Shown here: in pieces, positions 38,415-47,469 of the stretch
How the letters are laid out: the number at the start of each line of letters is the position of its first letter
Position numbering within the stretch: position 1 is the first letter of the stretch
NCBI GenBank assembly: GCA_003164135.1
Contig: PLSD01000019.1
Coordinates: forward strand, 1-59,576
DNA length: 59,576 nucleotides
Direction of reading: 5' to 3'
Source of the DNA: Acetobacteraceae bacterium
GTDB lineage: Bacteria > Pseudomonadota > Alphaproteobacteria > Acetobacterales > Acetobacteraceae
Translations under genes and position numbers: made by a program
The notes under the pieces: generated by a model
The model's database searches: none
What the model was told of the DNA's origin: nothing
The model's input: the letters and a program-made list of their open reading frames with translations, nothing else

Positions 38415-40898
38415 ATGAGCACGAAGCGGTGGATCGCCGTCCTCATTTCGCTCTTCGTGGCTTTGCCTTTGCTTGCCGCCCTGATTCTGGTGGCCCGGTT
38501 CGACCCGAACCGTTTTGCGCCGGAGATCATCGCGGCGGTAAACCAAGCAACCGGCCGGCAGCTGACGCTGGGCGGACCGATTACCATGCAGCTCTCGTTT
38601 AATCCGGCGATCGAGGCCAGCGACATAAGCCTTTCCAACCCGCCGGGCTTTGCCGATCCGGACTTGCTGACGTTAAACCGGGTCGAAGCCAAAATCGCGT
38701 TGTTGCCGCTGTTGGAGCACAGGCTGAACATTCTTAAACTCGTGCTGGTAAAGCCCGATATCGTGCTGGAACGTGGACAAGCCGGCGCATCTGATTGGGA
38801 TTTCACCCCTCTTCACCCGGCAACAGCAACTGCCCATGGGTTTCAAGTCGCCCTGCAAGCCGTGGAAATCAGAAACGGTCTGCTCACGATCAAACCCACC
38901 CTAGGCGGCGCGCCAACCATAGTTGCCTTGCCCAGCCTGACCGGAACGGCCGATTCGCCCGCTGCCCCCCTGCATCTGACCGCTAATGCGGTCCTGGGCG
39001 CGACGCCTTTTAATGTCTCTGGCGTGGTCGGGCCAGTCGAACGGTTTTCCGGAGTCGGGACAGGACCCTGGCCGGTCGACCTGACCGTACAACTGGGAGG
39101 GGCAACCGCGGTAGTGCATGGGGCGGTCAAGCGCCCGCATACCGCCCAAGGCTACGACCTCGCGGTGGCGCTCACCGTTCCAGCGCTGGAAACCCTGACG
39201 AACAGCCTCCCCCCCAACCTGCTCGGTGGCCTGACCCTGCCGCCGATCCATGGCATCAATGCCACGGCGCGAATCGTGGACCAGAACTCGACCGTTCCCG
39301 CCATCGACGATCTTTCCATCAAAACCGGGATCTCCGATCTCTCCGCCCTGCGGCCCGGCCTGGTAGTGAACTCGCTGGATATCGAGATGGCATCGCTCGA
39401 CCAGCCACTGTCGCTGAACGCGACCGCCAAGCTCGGCGATACCCCGATTACGCTCACCGGCAATTTTGGTCCGCCGCAGGCTTTGCTGAACCCCGCTTTG
39501 CTGCCGGCCAGCATGCCGCCGCAAGGTAGCTTTCCGGTAGCGGTAAACGCACAATACGGGGCGGCAACCGCCAGCCTCACCGGGGCAATTGCAACGCCCG
39601 AAACACTCTCCGGGGCTGCATTGTCGCTGAATTTGGCCATTCCTGACCTTTCCGCGCTCAGCCCGGCGGCCGGAACCGGTTTGCCCGCCTGGAAAAACAT
39701 CACGGTACAAACTACTCTTATCGACCCTGGCGGACTTGGCCTGCGCAGCGCCGTGGGTATCGATGCGCTGACCGTAAGCATGGACAATGCAGCTTTCGGG
39801 GGCGATGCCAGCCTGTTTTTCGGCCCGCTGCCCAAATTGCAGCTCGCGGTTAAATTCTCCCAGGTGAACGCCGATGCGTTACTGGCGGCGATGCCGCCGC
39901 CGAGTGCTCCCGTCCCGGCTCCGGCCGCACCGGCCCCTGTGACAGCGGCACCCGCGAATCCAGACGTGATCCCCGACGTACAGTTACCGCTGCAAATCCT
40001 GAAAACCACCAGCGCCGACGTGCAAATCTCCGCCGATACGCTGATCTGGAACCAGGCAACCTACACCGCGCTGCAAGGCCATGGGGTGCTCGCAAATGGG
40101 GTGTTCACGCTGAGCCCGGTCACAGCGCAACTACCCGGCGGCAGCATGACGGCGAGCGCCGTGTTGGATGCCAGCAAGGATCCCGCCACGGAAACCTTGA
40201 AACTGAGCGCCCCTGCCCTGGCACTCGCCCCTGTACTGAGAGCTTTTGGCTTGTCCGATACGGCTGAGGGCACGGTACAAGCGCAAGTCTCCGCCACCGG
40301 GAGCGGGGACAGCCTGCGTGCTATTGCCGGCAGCCTGAATGGGCAACTCGGCCTGGCCATGGTGAATGGTGTTTTCGATGGCTCCGTCATGCAGAAGCTA
40401 TTTGGCACCGTGCTGCAACAAGCCGGCTTGCCGGCAACCCAGGCTGAAGCTCCCGGGCCCGTACCCATACGCTGTATGGCCCTGCGGGTTGATGTCACCA
40501 ACGGCACCGGCACAATCCGGGCGTTGACGCTGGATTCCAGCCGGCTTCTGCTCCAGGGCGGCGGTAGCTTCGATCTGGGCCAGGAGACACTCGGCATTAT
40601 CCTGCTCCCGCAGATACCAGCAGCCGCGAATGGAACGAGCAACCCCGTAGAGGTTGGCGGCAGTTTCCTCTCGCCCACCACAACGGCTCCCCCCGTGGCG
40701 ACAGCGCAAGCCGCAGGCCTGACGCAACCGGCGCCTGGAAGCGATGTCTGCCCCGCGGCATTGACCTTGGGCCGGTTGGGGCGGCCTGGGCCGACCGCAC
40801 CGCCGATAACCTCAGCGCTGCCCGGCACCGTTCCAGGGGGCGTTGCGCCACCTCCGGGCGGACCAAAAAATCTGTTAAACTCCTTGCTGACCCAATGA
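38415..40898 (+). CDS. AsmA family protein
   Basis: Large envelope protein of 827 aa related to AsmA/TamB-type lipid-transfer proteins. One N-terminal transmembrane helix (about residues 7-28) is followed by RFDPNRFAPEIIAAVNQATG, the typical AsmA entry, and by GGPITMQLSFNPAIEASDIS. A long beta-rich periplasmic body follows, with AsmA-like repeats near the C-terminus (GSLNGQLGLAMVNGVFDGSV, GGGSFDLGQETLGIILLP). The tail is Pro/Gly-rich. I start at ATG 38415; the frame is open from 38370. It probably moves phospholipid to the outer membrane (family inference). It overlaps the next gene by ATGA. Confidence 0.9.
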   Translation: MSTKRWIAVLISLFVALPLLAALILVARFDPNRFAPEIIAAVNQATGRQLTLGGPITMQLSFNPAIEASDISLSNPPGFADPDLLTLNRVEAKIALLPLLEHRLNILKLVLVKPDIVLERGQAGASDWDFTPLHPATATAHGFQVALQAVEIRNGLLTIKPTLGGAPTIVALPSLTGTADSPAAPLHLTANAVLGATPFNVSGVVGPVERFSGVGTGPWPVDLTVQLGGATAVVHGAVKRPHTAQGYDLAVALTVPALETLTNSLPPNLLGGLTLPPIHGINATARIVDQNSTVPAIDDLSIKTGISDLSALRPGLVVNSLDIEMASLDQPLSLNATAKLGDTPITLTGNFGPPQALLNPALLPASMPPQGSFPVAVNAQYGAATASLTGAIATPETLSGAALSLNLAIPDLSALSPAAGTGLPAWKNITVQTTLIDPGGLGLRSAVGIDALTVSMDNAAFGGDASLFFGPLPKLQLAVKFSQVNADALLAAMPPPSAPVPAPAAPAPVTAAPANPDVIPDVQLPLQILKTTSADVQISADTLIWNQATYTALQGHGVLANGVFTLSPVTAQLPGGSMTASAVLDASKDPATETLKLSAPALALAPVLRAFGLSDTAEGTVQAQVSATGSGDSLRAIAGSLNGQLGLAMVNGVFDGSVMQKLFGTVLQQAGLPATQAEAPGPVPIRCMALRVDVTNGTGTIRALTLDSSRLLLQGGGSFDLGQETLGIILLPQIPAAANGTSNPVEVGGSFLSPTTTAPPVATAQAAGLTQPAPGSDVCPAALTLGRLGRPGPTAPPITSALPGTVPGGVAPPPGGPKNLLNSLLTQ

Positions 40899-41590
40899 AG
40901 CGGTTCTGGAGCGGAACATCTGTTGTGCCGGAAGGCTTGGATTTCGCCATCCTGTTGGACAGGCGCCCCTTAAAACTCCCCGGCGGCAAAGCCCTTGCCG
41001 TGCCGTTTCACGCGCTCGCCGAGGCGATTGCCGCCGAGTGGGCCGCGGTTGGCGTCAATTTCACCCCGGACGACCTGCCCCTGACGCGACTGGCCACGAC
41101 GGCGCAAAACCGCGTGCGGCCACAGCACGAGGATATCACCGCGCAACTTGCCGCCTATGGCATGAACGACCTGCTTTGCTACCGCGCCGATGGCCCGCCG
41201 GGTTTGGCACTGCACGAGGCCGAAGCGTGGCAGCCTTGGCTTGACTGGCTGGAGCGGCGGCTAGGCATCCGGTTACTATCCAGGTCGGGCGTCATGCCCC
41301 TTGAACAGGCCCCTGAATACCGGGAGGTGTTTATCGCCTACCTGCGACAGATGGATGAATATCAGCTTGCCGGGCTTGGCGTCATCGTGCCGGCACTGGG
41401 AAGCCTGGTGCTGGCTCTGGCGTTGGAAACAGGCGAATTAACGCCGGATGGAGCGTGCCAATGCGCCAGTCTTGGCGAATTATGGCAGGAAACACGTTGG
41501 GGCTTCGACGGTGAAGCCGGCGCCCGGCGCCAGGGCATAACAGAAGATGTTGCCGTGAGCGCGCGATTTATGTTCCTGTGCCGCCCGTGA
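40895..41590 (+). CDS. ATP12-family F1-ATPase assembly chaperone
   Basis: Protein of 231 aa resembling mitochondrial Atp12, which binds the alpha subunit of F1 during ATP synthase assembly. It begins MKRFWSGTSVVPEGLDFAIL and continues with LDRRPLKLPGGKALAVP, AIAAEWAAVG, LPLTRLATTAQNRV, NDLLCYRADGP and WQPWLDWLERRLGIRL, which follow the family pattern. The ATP synthase genes are not in this window. It is translated from an ATGA overlap with the AsmA gene. Confidence 0.92.
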   Translation: MKRFWSGTSVVPEGLDFAILLDRRPLKLPGGKALAVPFHALAEAIAAEWAAVGVNFTPDDLPLTRLATTAQNRVRPQHEDITAQLAAYGMNDLLCYRADGPPGLALHEAEAWQPWLDWLERRLGIRLLSRSGVMPLEQAPEYREVFIAYLRQMDEYQLAGLGVIVPALGSLVLALALETGELTPDGACQCASLGELWQETRWGFDGEAGARRQGITEDVAVSARFMFLCRP

Positions 41591-41874
41591 AAGCGACCCA
41601 TCTTCTCATCACCGGCCGGGTCCAGGGCGTCGGCTTCAGGCATTGGCTGGCGGCCGAGGCGCAGCGGCTTGGGCTGGCTGGCTGGGTCCGTAATGCCGGC
41701 GAGGGTGCGGTTGAAGCGCTTATTGCCGGCGATGCCGCTGCCGTAGAAGAATGCCTCCGGGCCTGCAGGCGCGGCCCTCCCGCCGCCGTGGTCGAGACGA
41801 TAAGAGACACAATCGCGGAACCACCAGCTGAGCAAGGATTCGTGAAACGAGCCTCAACACCCGAGTGGCCTTGA
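41587..41874 (+). CDS. acyP: Acylphosphatase
   Basis: Small enzyme of 95 aa hydrolysing carboxyl-phosphate bonds. The signature ITGRVQGVGFRHWLAAEAQR supplies the phosphate-binding loop and catalytic Arg, and GWVRNAGEGAVEALI gives the catalytic Asn. I choose the GTG at 41587 because it overlaps the ATP12-type stop (GTGA), the same coupling style seen elsewhere here. A GTG three codons upstream (41578) is possible. It is the third gene of the AsmA operon. Confidence 0.92.
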   Translation: MKATHLLITGRVQGVGFRHWLAAEAQRLGLAGWVRNAGEGAVEALIAGDAAAVEECLRACRRGPPAAVVETIRDTIAEPPAEQGFVKRASTPEWP

Positions 41875-41963
41875 GCCAAATCAAGGCAGGTATCCGCAAC
41901 AGCGCGTTTACAGCGTGGCATAGCTTGCTAGGCTGTTGTGGCCTTAAATGGAGTTAAGCGGAA

Positions 41964-43241
41964 ATGAGTACAAACAGTGAGTTGATGGCACGCCGTGAGG
42001 CTGCCATTCCCCGTGGCGTTAGCAATACGCACCCGATTTTCACGCAGCGCGCTGAAAACGCCGAACTCTGGGACGTTGAAGGCAAGCGATATATCGATTT
42101 TGCTGGCGGCATCGCGGTGCTGAACACTGGGCATCGCCATCCCAAGGTGATGGCCGCCGTCGCTGAACAGCTTTCGCGCTTTTCGCATACGTGCTTCCAG
42201 GTCTCTCCTTATGAGAGCTACATCGCGCTGGCCGAGCGGCTGAACACATTGGCCCCCATTGAAGGTCCGGCCAAGACGATCTTTTTCACGACCGGCGCCG
42301 AAGCTCTGGAAAACGCCGTGAAGATCGCTCGCGCCGCCACCGGGCGTTCCGGCATTATCACCTTTGCTGGCGGCTACCACGGCCGCACGATGCTGACGAT
42401 GGCGATGACCGGTAAGGTGCTGCCTTACAAGAAGAAATTCGGCCCGCTCCCGGCTGAAGTTTACCATGTTCCGTTCCCGCATGCGCCGTTCGGCGTAACC
42501 GTGCAGGACAGCCTGCGCGCCATCGACATGCTGTTCCGCGCCGACATCGAGCCCGAGCGGACCGCCGCGATTGTGCTGGAGCCCGTGCAGGGTGAAGGCG
42601 GCTTTATCCAGGCGCCGACTGAATTGATGGAGGCTTTGCGCGCTTTGTGTGACCGCCATGGGATTTTGCTGGTGGTAGATGAAGTGCAGACCGGCTTCGC
42701 CCGGACTGGCAAAATGTTCGGGGTCGAGCATTCTGCTGTGAAACCCGACATCATCACCGTCGCCAAATCGCTGGCCGGCGGGTTCCCGCTTTCGGGCGTC
42801 ATCGGCCGCGCCGCGGTCATGGATGCTGCCGAGCCTGGCGGGCTGGGCGGCACCTATTCCGGCTCGCCGATCGCCTGTGCCGCCGCGTTGGCTGTGCTGG
42901 ACGTGATCGAGGAAGAGAAGCTGATCGACCGCGCCAACCACATCGGCGAGAAAATGAAGTCGCGTCTGGAAGCCATTTCCCGCCGCAACAATACTGTCCC
43001 GATTGCCGAAATCCGTGGTCCGGGCGCAATGGTGGCGTTCGACGTCGTGAAAACACGCGGCACCGACGAACCGGATGCCGACATGACCAAGAAGGTGATC
43101 ACCAAAGCCCGCGAAAATGGGCTGATCCTGCTGTCTTGCGGCGTGTATGGCAACGCGATCCGCTTGCTTGTGCCGCTTACGGCCTCGGATGAGTTGCTCG
43201 AAGAAGGGCTGGACGTGCTGGAGCAGGCGCTGACGGTCTAA
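41964..43241 (+). CDS. gabT: 4-aminobutyrate--2-oxoglutarate aminotransferase
   Basis: Class III PLP aminotransferase of 425 aa turning GABA into succinate semialdehyde. FFTTGAEALENAVKIARAAT, FAGGYHGRTMLTMAMTG, IVLEPVQGEGGFIQAPTELM, LVVDEVQTGFARTGKMFGVE and DIITVAKSLAGGFPLSGVIG with PLP Lys268 define it. GGLGGTYSGSPIACAAALAV completes the active site. It has its own leader (41875-41963) with GGAG before the ATG. No gabD is nearby. Its stop overlaps that of the convergent antiporter by 4 nt. GABA metabolism could contribute to acid tolerance (inference). Confidence 0.92.
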   Translation: MSTNSELMARREAAIPRGVSNTHPIFTQRAENAELWDVEGKRYIDFAGGIAVLNTGHRHPKVMAAVAEQLSRFSHTCFQVSPYESYIALAERLNTLAPIEGPAKTIFFTTGAEALENAVKIARAATGRSGIITFAGGYHGRTMLTMAMTGKVLPYKKKFGPLPAEVYHVPFPHAPFGVTVQDSLRAIDMLFRADIEPERTAAIVLEPVQGEGGFIQAPTELMEALRALCDRHGILLVVDEVQTGFARTGKMFGVEHSAVKPDIITVAKSLAGGFPLSGVIGRAAVMDAAEPGGLGGTYSGSPIACAAALAVLDVIEEEKLIDRANHIGEKMKSRLEAISRRNNTVPIAEIRGPGAMVAFDVVKTRGTDEPDADMTKKVITKARENGLILLSCGVYGNAIRLLVPLTASDELLEEGLDVLEQALTV

Positions 43242-44494
43242 AAAAACAGGAAGCTCATCAGCACATAAATCGGTGTGAGGATGAGGATCATTACTCCAGC
43301 ATACGCGAAAAAGCCGGGCATTTTAACTGCCCGGCGAGACGCGATTTCCCGGATCATGAGGTTGGGGGCGTTGCCTAGGTAGGTGACGGGCCCGAAAAAG
43401 ACTGAACCAGCCGCTATGGCGGTAAGCAGGTGGGCGGGCGCGGCACTTAAACTGGCTGCGTGGCCGCCGGCCGCTTCAAAGAAAATCAGATAGGTCGGCG
43501 CGGCATCCAGAATGGCCGAGGCAATGCCTGAAGCCCAGAACCATGACAGCGGATCTGGCGCCAAATCAGCCGTCTGCAGGAGTTGAAAAACCGGTGTGAT
43601 CGTCGCAAAAATCGCGAAAAACAGAATGACGATCTCGCGCATGGTTTCCCATGCAAACCGGTTCTGATTGCGTATGGCGCGCGGAGTTAGCGCCTCGGAT
43701 AGCGCTATGCACAATAATTCGAGCACAACCAGCGCAAAATGCTCGGCCGGCATTTTTGCCGACAGAATCGTGATGTCGCCGGGGTGCCAGATGCCTGCCA
43801 GGGGGATCGCAAGTATCAACACAACCAGCAGAAAAATGTTCAGGCCACCGCTGATGCGGAACGGCTGCTCTCTTGGTTTGGGCTCCTTGCGGGCAAAATA
43901 GATGTCAAAAGCCAGGCAAAGCAGCAGCACTGGTACGACGAGAACCAGCAACGGCAGCCAGAGATGGGCTGCCGGCCAGAAAAAAGGCACACCACGCAGA
44001 AAACCGACCAGTAAAGGCGGATCACCCAGTGGCGAGAGCGCGCCGCCGCAGTTACCAACCAGAATGATGAATGCGATGATTAGATGCCGCTTCTCAAACC
44101 GGTATCCGTTAGCCGCAAGCAAGGGGTGGATAAGCAGCAGCGAAGCCCCGATCGTACCCATGATTGAAGCCAGCACAGTTCCGGCGATGAGTAGCAGCAG
44201 GTTACCGAACGGGCGCCCCCAGGGGCCGCCTTTGATCGAAATACCCCCGCCAAGCGCGTACAATGCCAGTAGCAGGGTTATAAACGGCAGGAACTCCACG
44301 AACGAGACCTGCCAGAGCGCCATCACAGCAGCGGCGAGGCCACCGGAAACCGTCTGCAAAGCAAACCCTAGGACGACCCAGATACCGATGACCTCTGCCA
44401 TCCACCGATGCCAGAAACGGGGCGCCAATCCGGGGACCACAGCAAAGCAGAGCAGGACGCCGGCAAATGGAATAAGGGGAGCGAGTTGCCCCAT
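43238..44494 (-). CDS. Sodium:proton antiporter-like membrane transporter
   Basis: Polytopic membrane protein of 418 aa with about 11-12 helices, belonging to the ion transporter superfamily that includes NhaD, ArsB and citrate carriers. The two re-entrant-type motifs are ILVGNCGGALSPLGDPPLLV and FFGPVTYLGNAPNLMIREIA, arranged as the usual inverted pair. FLRGVPFFWPAAHLWLPLL follows the first. The transported ion is not determinable here. The ATG start is divergent from a small membrane protein gene at 44572. Confidence 0.85.
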   Translation of the reverse strand: MGQLAPLIPFAGVLLCFAVVPGLAPRFWHRWMAEVIGIWVVLGFALQTVSGGLAAAVMALWQVSFVEFLPFITLLLALYALGGGISIKGGPWGRPFGNLLLLIAGTVLASIMGTIGASLLLIHPLLAANGYRFEKRHLIIAFIILVGNCGGALSPLGDPPLLVGFLRGVPFFWPAAHLWLPLLVLVVPVLLLCLAFDIYFARKEPKPREQPFRISGGLNIFLLVVLILAIPLAGIWHPGDITILSAKMPAEHFALVVLELLCIALSEALTPRAIRNQNRFAWETMREIVILFFAIFATITPVFQLLQTADLAPDPLSWFWASGIASAILDAAPTYLIFFEAAGGHAASLSAAPAHLLTAIAAGSVFFGPVTYLGNAPNLMIREIASRRAVKMPGFFAYAGVMILILTPIYVLMSFLFF

Positions 44495-44571
44495 CAGCCC
44501 AAGCCGGATACGAAGCTGGAAACTATACCCATCGCCGTCCTAAATTGCCCTCTAGAATAAGGTGTTACCAC

Positions 44572-44700
44572 ATGAGCCAAGAAAACCATGACCACGACCC
44601 CAGCAACCCGCACTATTTCGGCCTGCCGCTCGGCGTCATTCTCGCCACCGTGGTTGCTATCGTCGCCGTCGGCATCACTTTGGTGAAATTCCTGGGGTGA
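44572..44700 (+). CDS. Small single-helix membrane protein (42 aa)
   Basis: An uninterrupted frame ATG to TGA encodes 42 residues. A polar, His/Asp-rich N-terminus (MSQENHDHDPSNPHYF) is followed by one clear transmembrane helix (LGVILATVVAIVAVGITLV) and KFLG. AAGGTG lies 7 nt upstream of the ATG, and the gene has its own divergent promoter space with the antiporter. It resembles small respiratory or transporter accessory peptides in shape only; I do not recognise the family. Confidence 0.65.
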   Translation: MSQENHDHDPSNPHYFGLPLGVILATVVAIVAVGITLVKFLG

Positions 44701-44750
44701 AGGCGCCAACCAGCAGCGGTGCCCCATACGCGCTGGCCGCCGAGAGCCGG

Positions 44751-45557
44751 TCAGCGCGTTAGACTTCCAATATGCACGACGAATTGCGCCGCCGCTTCCA
44801 CCAGCGCCGCGGCGACTTCCGTCCCTAGTTCGGCGGAGGCGACCGGCCAGGCAGCAGCGGTGACCCCGCGCGGCACCTGGTCGAACTCGGCCGGGACCTC
44901 GATGGTAAGGCCGTGAAAATCGACTGCGCCGAAGCCTGACACCGGCAGGCCAAGCATGACGTCGCTGGGGGACGTGGATGCCGAGCCAAGCTGGACGGTT
45001 GCGCCCCGCAATGCCTTGGTGAGTGAAAGCAGCGGTTCCGCGCCATGGCCGAAACGCTCCTGGTTGCCAGCTCCGAGGTGCTTTTCCATCAACTGCCGGG
45101 CAATTTTCCAGAGATAGAACGACGGCAATATGAGGTTCCGCGCCCGTTTGATGTCCATAGTTACCTCGTGGATCACCGGCACATTACCGCCATGGCCGTT
45201 CAGTATGACGATGTTGGTCAGGCCGTGGCGAAAGAGACCCTCGAGTAATTCACTCAGCACCGCCCGAAAACTGCCGGCGGAAAGCGCCAGACCGCCCGGA
45301 GAAGAGCCAAAATAATCCGCGACACCGAAAGGCAGGCAAGGCGCAACGTAGGTTTTTATACCCTTGCCGGTAGCTGCTTGCGCAATGCGCACCGCCAATT
45401 GCTCCGCCAGGAGGTAATCCCCCATCGGCAAATGCGGGCCGTGGTCCTCATGGCTTCCCAGCGGCAACAGGATCACAGGGTTTGAAGCCGCTGCTTGCGC
45501 GAAGGCTACGGCCGTCATATCGCCTAAGCGGTAATTTTGTCTGAAATCGTTCATCAT
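44751..45557 (-). CDS. Creatininase-family amidohydrolase
   Basis: Metal-dependent hydrolase of 268 aa. LLPLGSHEDHGPHLPMGDYL carries the Glu, His and Asp metal ligands, PFGVADYFGSSPGGLALSAG and NIVILNGHGGNVPVIHEVTM the other conserved blocks, and GHGAEPLLSL a late metal-site segment. Family members act on creatinine, formamides or mycofactocin-type precursors; nothing here picks a substrate. Two adjacent ATGs could start it. It is divergent from manC across a 73-nt spacer containing a 20-bp palindrome. Confidence 0.87.
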   Translation of the reverse strand: MMNDFRQNYRLGDMTAVAFAQAAASNPVILLPLGSHEDHGPHLPMGDYLLAEQLAVRIAQAATGKGIKTYVAPCLPFGVADYFGSSPGGLALSAGSFRAVLSELLEGLFRHGLTNIVILNGHGGNVPVIHEVTMDIKRARNLILPSFYLWKIARQLMEKHLGAGNQERFGHGAEPLLSLTKALRGATVQLGSASTSPSDVMLGLPVSGFGAVDFHGLTIEVPAEFDQVPRGVTAAAWPVASAELGTEVAAALVEAAAQFVVHIGSLTR

Positions 45558-45592
45558 CTCGTTTTGCCGGTTTCATCAGACAATCGTAAAGG

Positions 45593-45612
45593 GCAAAGAG
45601 TGGTTTCTTTGC
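45593..45612. promoter_or_regulatory. 20-bp interrupted palindrome between creatininase gene and manC
   Basis: GCAAAGA (45593-45599) and TCTTTGC (45606-45612) form perfect 7-bp inverted arms separated by GTGGTT. It lies 19 nt before the manC start and 36 nt before the creatininase start, a position expected for an operator of a dimeric regulator acting on both promoters. The regulator is unknown. Confidence 0.45.
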
Positions 45613-45630
45613 ATAACGGCAGGATGTTTC

Positions 45631-47067
45631 ATGGATTTGGTTGAATACGGTCATAAAATCGTTCCTGTGATCCTCTCCGGCGGGTCGGGGACACGGTTGT
45701 GGCCCGTTTCCCGGAAAAGCTTCCCCAAGCAGTTCTGGCCCCTCATCTCCGAGCGTTCCATGCTGGCCGATACCGCGCTACGTGCCGCCGGAGCGCAATT
45801 TACCCCGCCTATCGTAGTGACCAACCAGGACCATCGCTTTGTTGTCGCTGAACAATTGCGGGATGCAGGGATTCAGGGTGCGCAAATTCTGCTGGAGCCC
45901 GTGGGCCGCAACAGCGCGCCAGCGATTGCCGCAGCGGCATTGCTGGCAGCGGAATCTGACCCGGACGCCTTATTATGGATCATGCCGGCCGATGCCTCGA
46001 TCAGCGATTTGACCGCGCTGGAGGCCGCTGTGAAAACTGCGGCAATGGCGGCCGGCGCTGGATATTTCGTTACCTTCGGCATGCAGCCAACCAAGCCGGA
46101 AACCGGTTACGGCTATATCGCGCAAGGTGCGGCGATGACGGATTTGCCCGGAGTTTTCAAGCTCGATCGATTCATTGAAAAACCCGATGCCACCACGGCA
46201 GCAAGCCTGCTCGCAGAGGGCGGGAATCTCTGGAACTCCGGCATGTTCATGTTCCGCGCCAGCGTATTACTGGGCGAGATGGAACGGCTGGCCCCCGAAA
46301 TTCTCGACGCGGTCGGCGCCGCCATGCTGACGCGAACAACCGACCTCGACTTCATCCGGCTTGGCGCCGAGGCTTTCACGACGGCACCGGATATCAGCAT
46401 CGACTACGCCATCGCGGAGAAGACAGATAAAGCCGTGGTGGTGCCGGCCGCCATCGGCTGGTCCGATGTTGGCTCATGGTCAGCCCTGGCGGACATTGCC
46501 CCCAAGGACGCGGATGAGAATTTTGCCCTTGGCGATGTTGTGCTGGAGAATGTCCATAACAGCTACGCCCGCAGCGATGGGATCATGACCGCCCTGCTTG
46601 GGGTGCGCGACCTGGTGGTGGTGACCACGCAGGACGCGGTATTGGTGGCCCACAAGAGCGAGGCGCAGAACGTCAAGAAAATCGTCGACCGATTAAAGGC
46701 ACTGAAGCGGCCGGAGGCCGACACCCATAACCGGACCTACCGGCCCTGGGGGTTCTATGAGAGCCTGATTCAAGGCGACCGCTTCCAGGTGAAGCGAATC
46801 GTCGTATGGCCGGGGCAAAAACTCTCCCTGCAGAAGCACTTCCACCGTGCTGAGCACTGGGTGGTGGTGGCCGGCTGCGCCACCGTCACCCGCGACGACG
46901 AGATCCGCGTCGTGCATGAGAATGAAAGCGTCTATCTGCCGCTCGGCTGCATCCACCGCATGGAAAACCCCGGCAAAATTCCCCTTACTGTCATTGAGGT
47001 TCAGTCCGGCCCGTATCTAGGGGAAGACGATATCGTCCGCTTCGAGGATAACTACGGCCGGAACTGA
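45631..47067 (+). CDS. manC: Mannose-1-phosphate guanylyltransferase / mannose-6-phosphate isomerase
   Basis: Bifunctional enzyme of 478 aa making GDP-mannose for exopolysaccharide. The N-terminal nucleotidyltransferase has VILSGGSGTRLWPVSRKSFP with KQFWPL, LLEPVGRNSAPAIAAAALLA and FIEKPDATTA, then IGWSDVGSWSALADIAP. The C-terminal cupin (about residues 360-478) has RPWGFYESL, KLSLQKHFHRAEHWVVVAG with metal His residues, and PLGCIHRMENPG. Both halves look complete. AGGA lies 7 nt before the ATG. It converges on bolA with 8 nt between. Confidence 0.95.
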   Translation: MDLVEYGHKIVPVILSGGSGTRLWPVSRKSFPKQFWPLISERSMLADTALRAAGAQFTPPIVVTNQDHRFVVAEQLRDAGIQGAQILLEPVGRNSAPAIAAAALLAAESDPDALLWIMPADASISDLTALEAAVKTAAMAAGAGYFVTFGMQPTKPETGYGYIAQGAAMTDLPGVFKLDRFIEKPDATTAASLLAEGGNLWNSGMFMFRASVLLGEMERLAPEILDAVGAAMLTRTTDLDFIRLGAEAFTTAPDISIDYAIAEKTDKAVVVPAAIGWSDVGSWSALADIAPKDADENFALGDVVLENVHNSYARSDGIMTALLGVRDLVVVTTQDAVLVAHKSEAQNVKKIVDRLKALKRPEADTHNRTYRPWGFYESLIQGDRFQVKRIVVWPGQKLSLQKHFHRAEHWVVVAGCATVTRDDEIRVVHENESVYLPLGCIHRMENPGKIPLTVIEVQSGPYLGEDDIVRFEDNYGRN

Positions 47068-47075
47068 AGGGCGGC

Positions 47076-47360
47076 TTAGCCCTGCGTCTCCTCTGGCGTC
47101 CGCAAGGTTAGAGACAGCGCGTGCAGCCCGGATTTGAACTCATCGGCCAGCGCGTCATGCACTGCCCGGGAGCGTGCCACGCGGGACTGACCGGCCAGGG
47201 CCTGCGAGACCATCAACACCCGGTAATGCGTCTCGCCGGCTTCCAGCCCATTGCGCGCGGCATGGCTCGCATGCTTGGCGCTCTCATCAACAATCTCCAA
47301 CGTAACCGGCGCAAAGGCCGCTTCGAGCAAATCGTGAATTCGTTCATACCTGTTGGTCAT
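47076..47360 (-). CDS. bolA: BolA family protein
   Basis: Small regulator/iron-sulfur partner of monothiol glutaredoxins, 94 aa. LEAAFAPVTLEIVDESAKHA, ETHYRVLMVSQALAGQSRVA and RAVHDALADEFKSGLHALSL follow the BolA fold with its conserved His residues. It is transcribed divergently from a J-domain gene across about 109 nt (47361-47469), in which I see no clear operator. The bolA/J-domain/cobS/cobT neighbourhood is common in alphaproteobacteria. Confidence 0.94.
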   Translation of the reverse strand: MTNRYERIHDLLEAAFAPVTLEIVDESAKHASHAARNGLEAGETHYRVLMVSQALAGQSRVARSRAVHDALADEFKSGLHALSLTLRTPEETQG

Positions 47361-47469
47361 ATCTACCTTTGTTCAATTTCATTCACGTGCGGCCACCTTA
47401 TTCAACTCCGCGCGCATATCAGCCACAACTGAGTGTTGCCAATTCAAGCCAAGAGCGCACATTAGGGCC

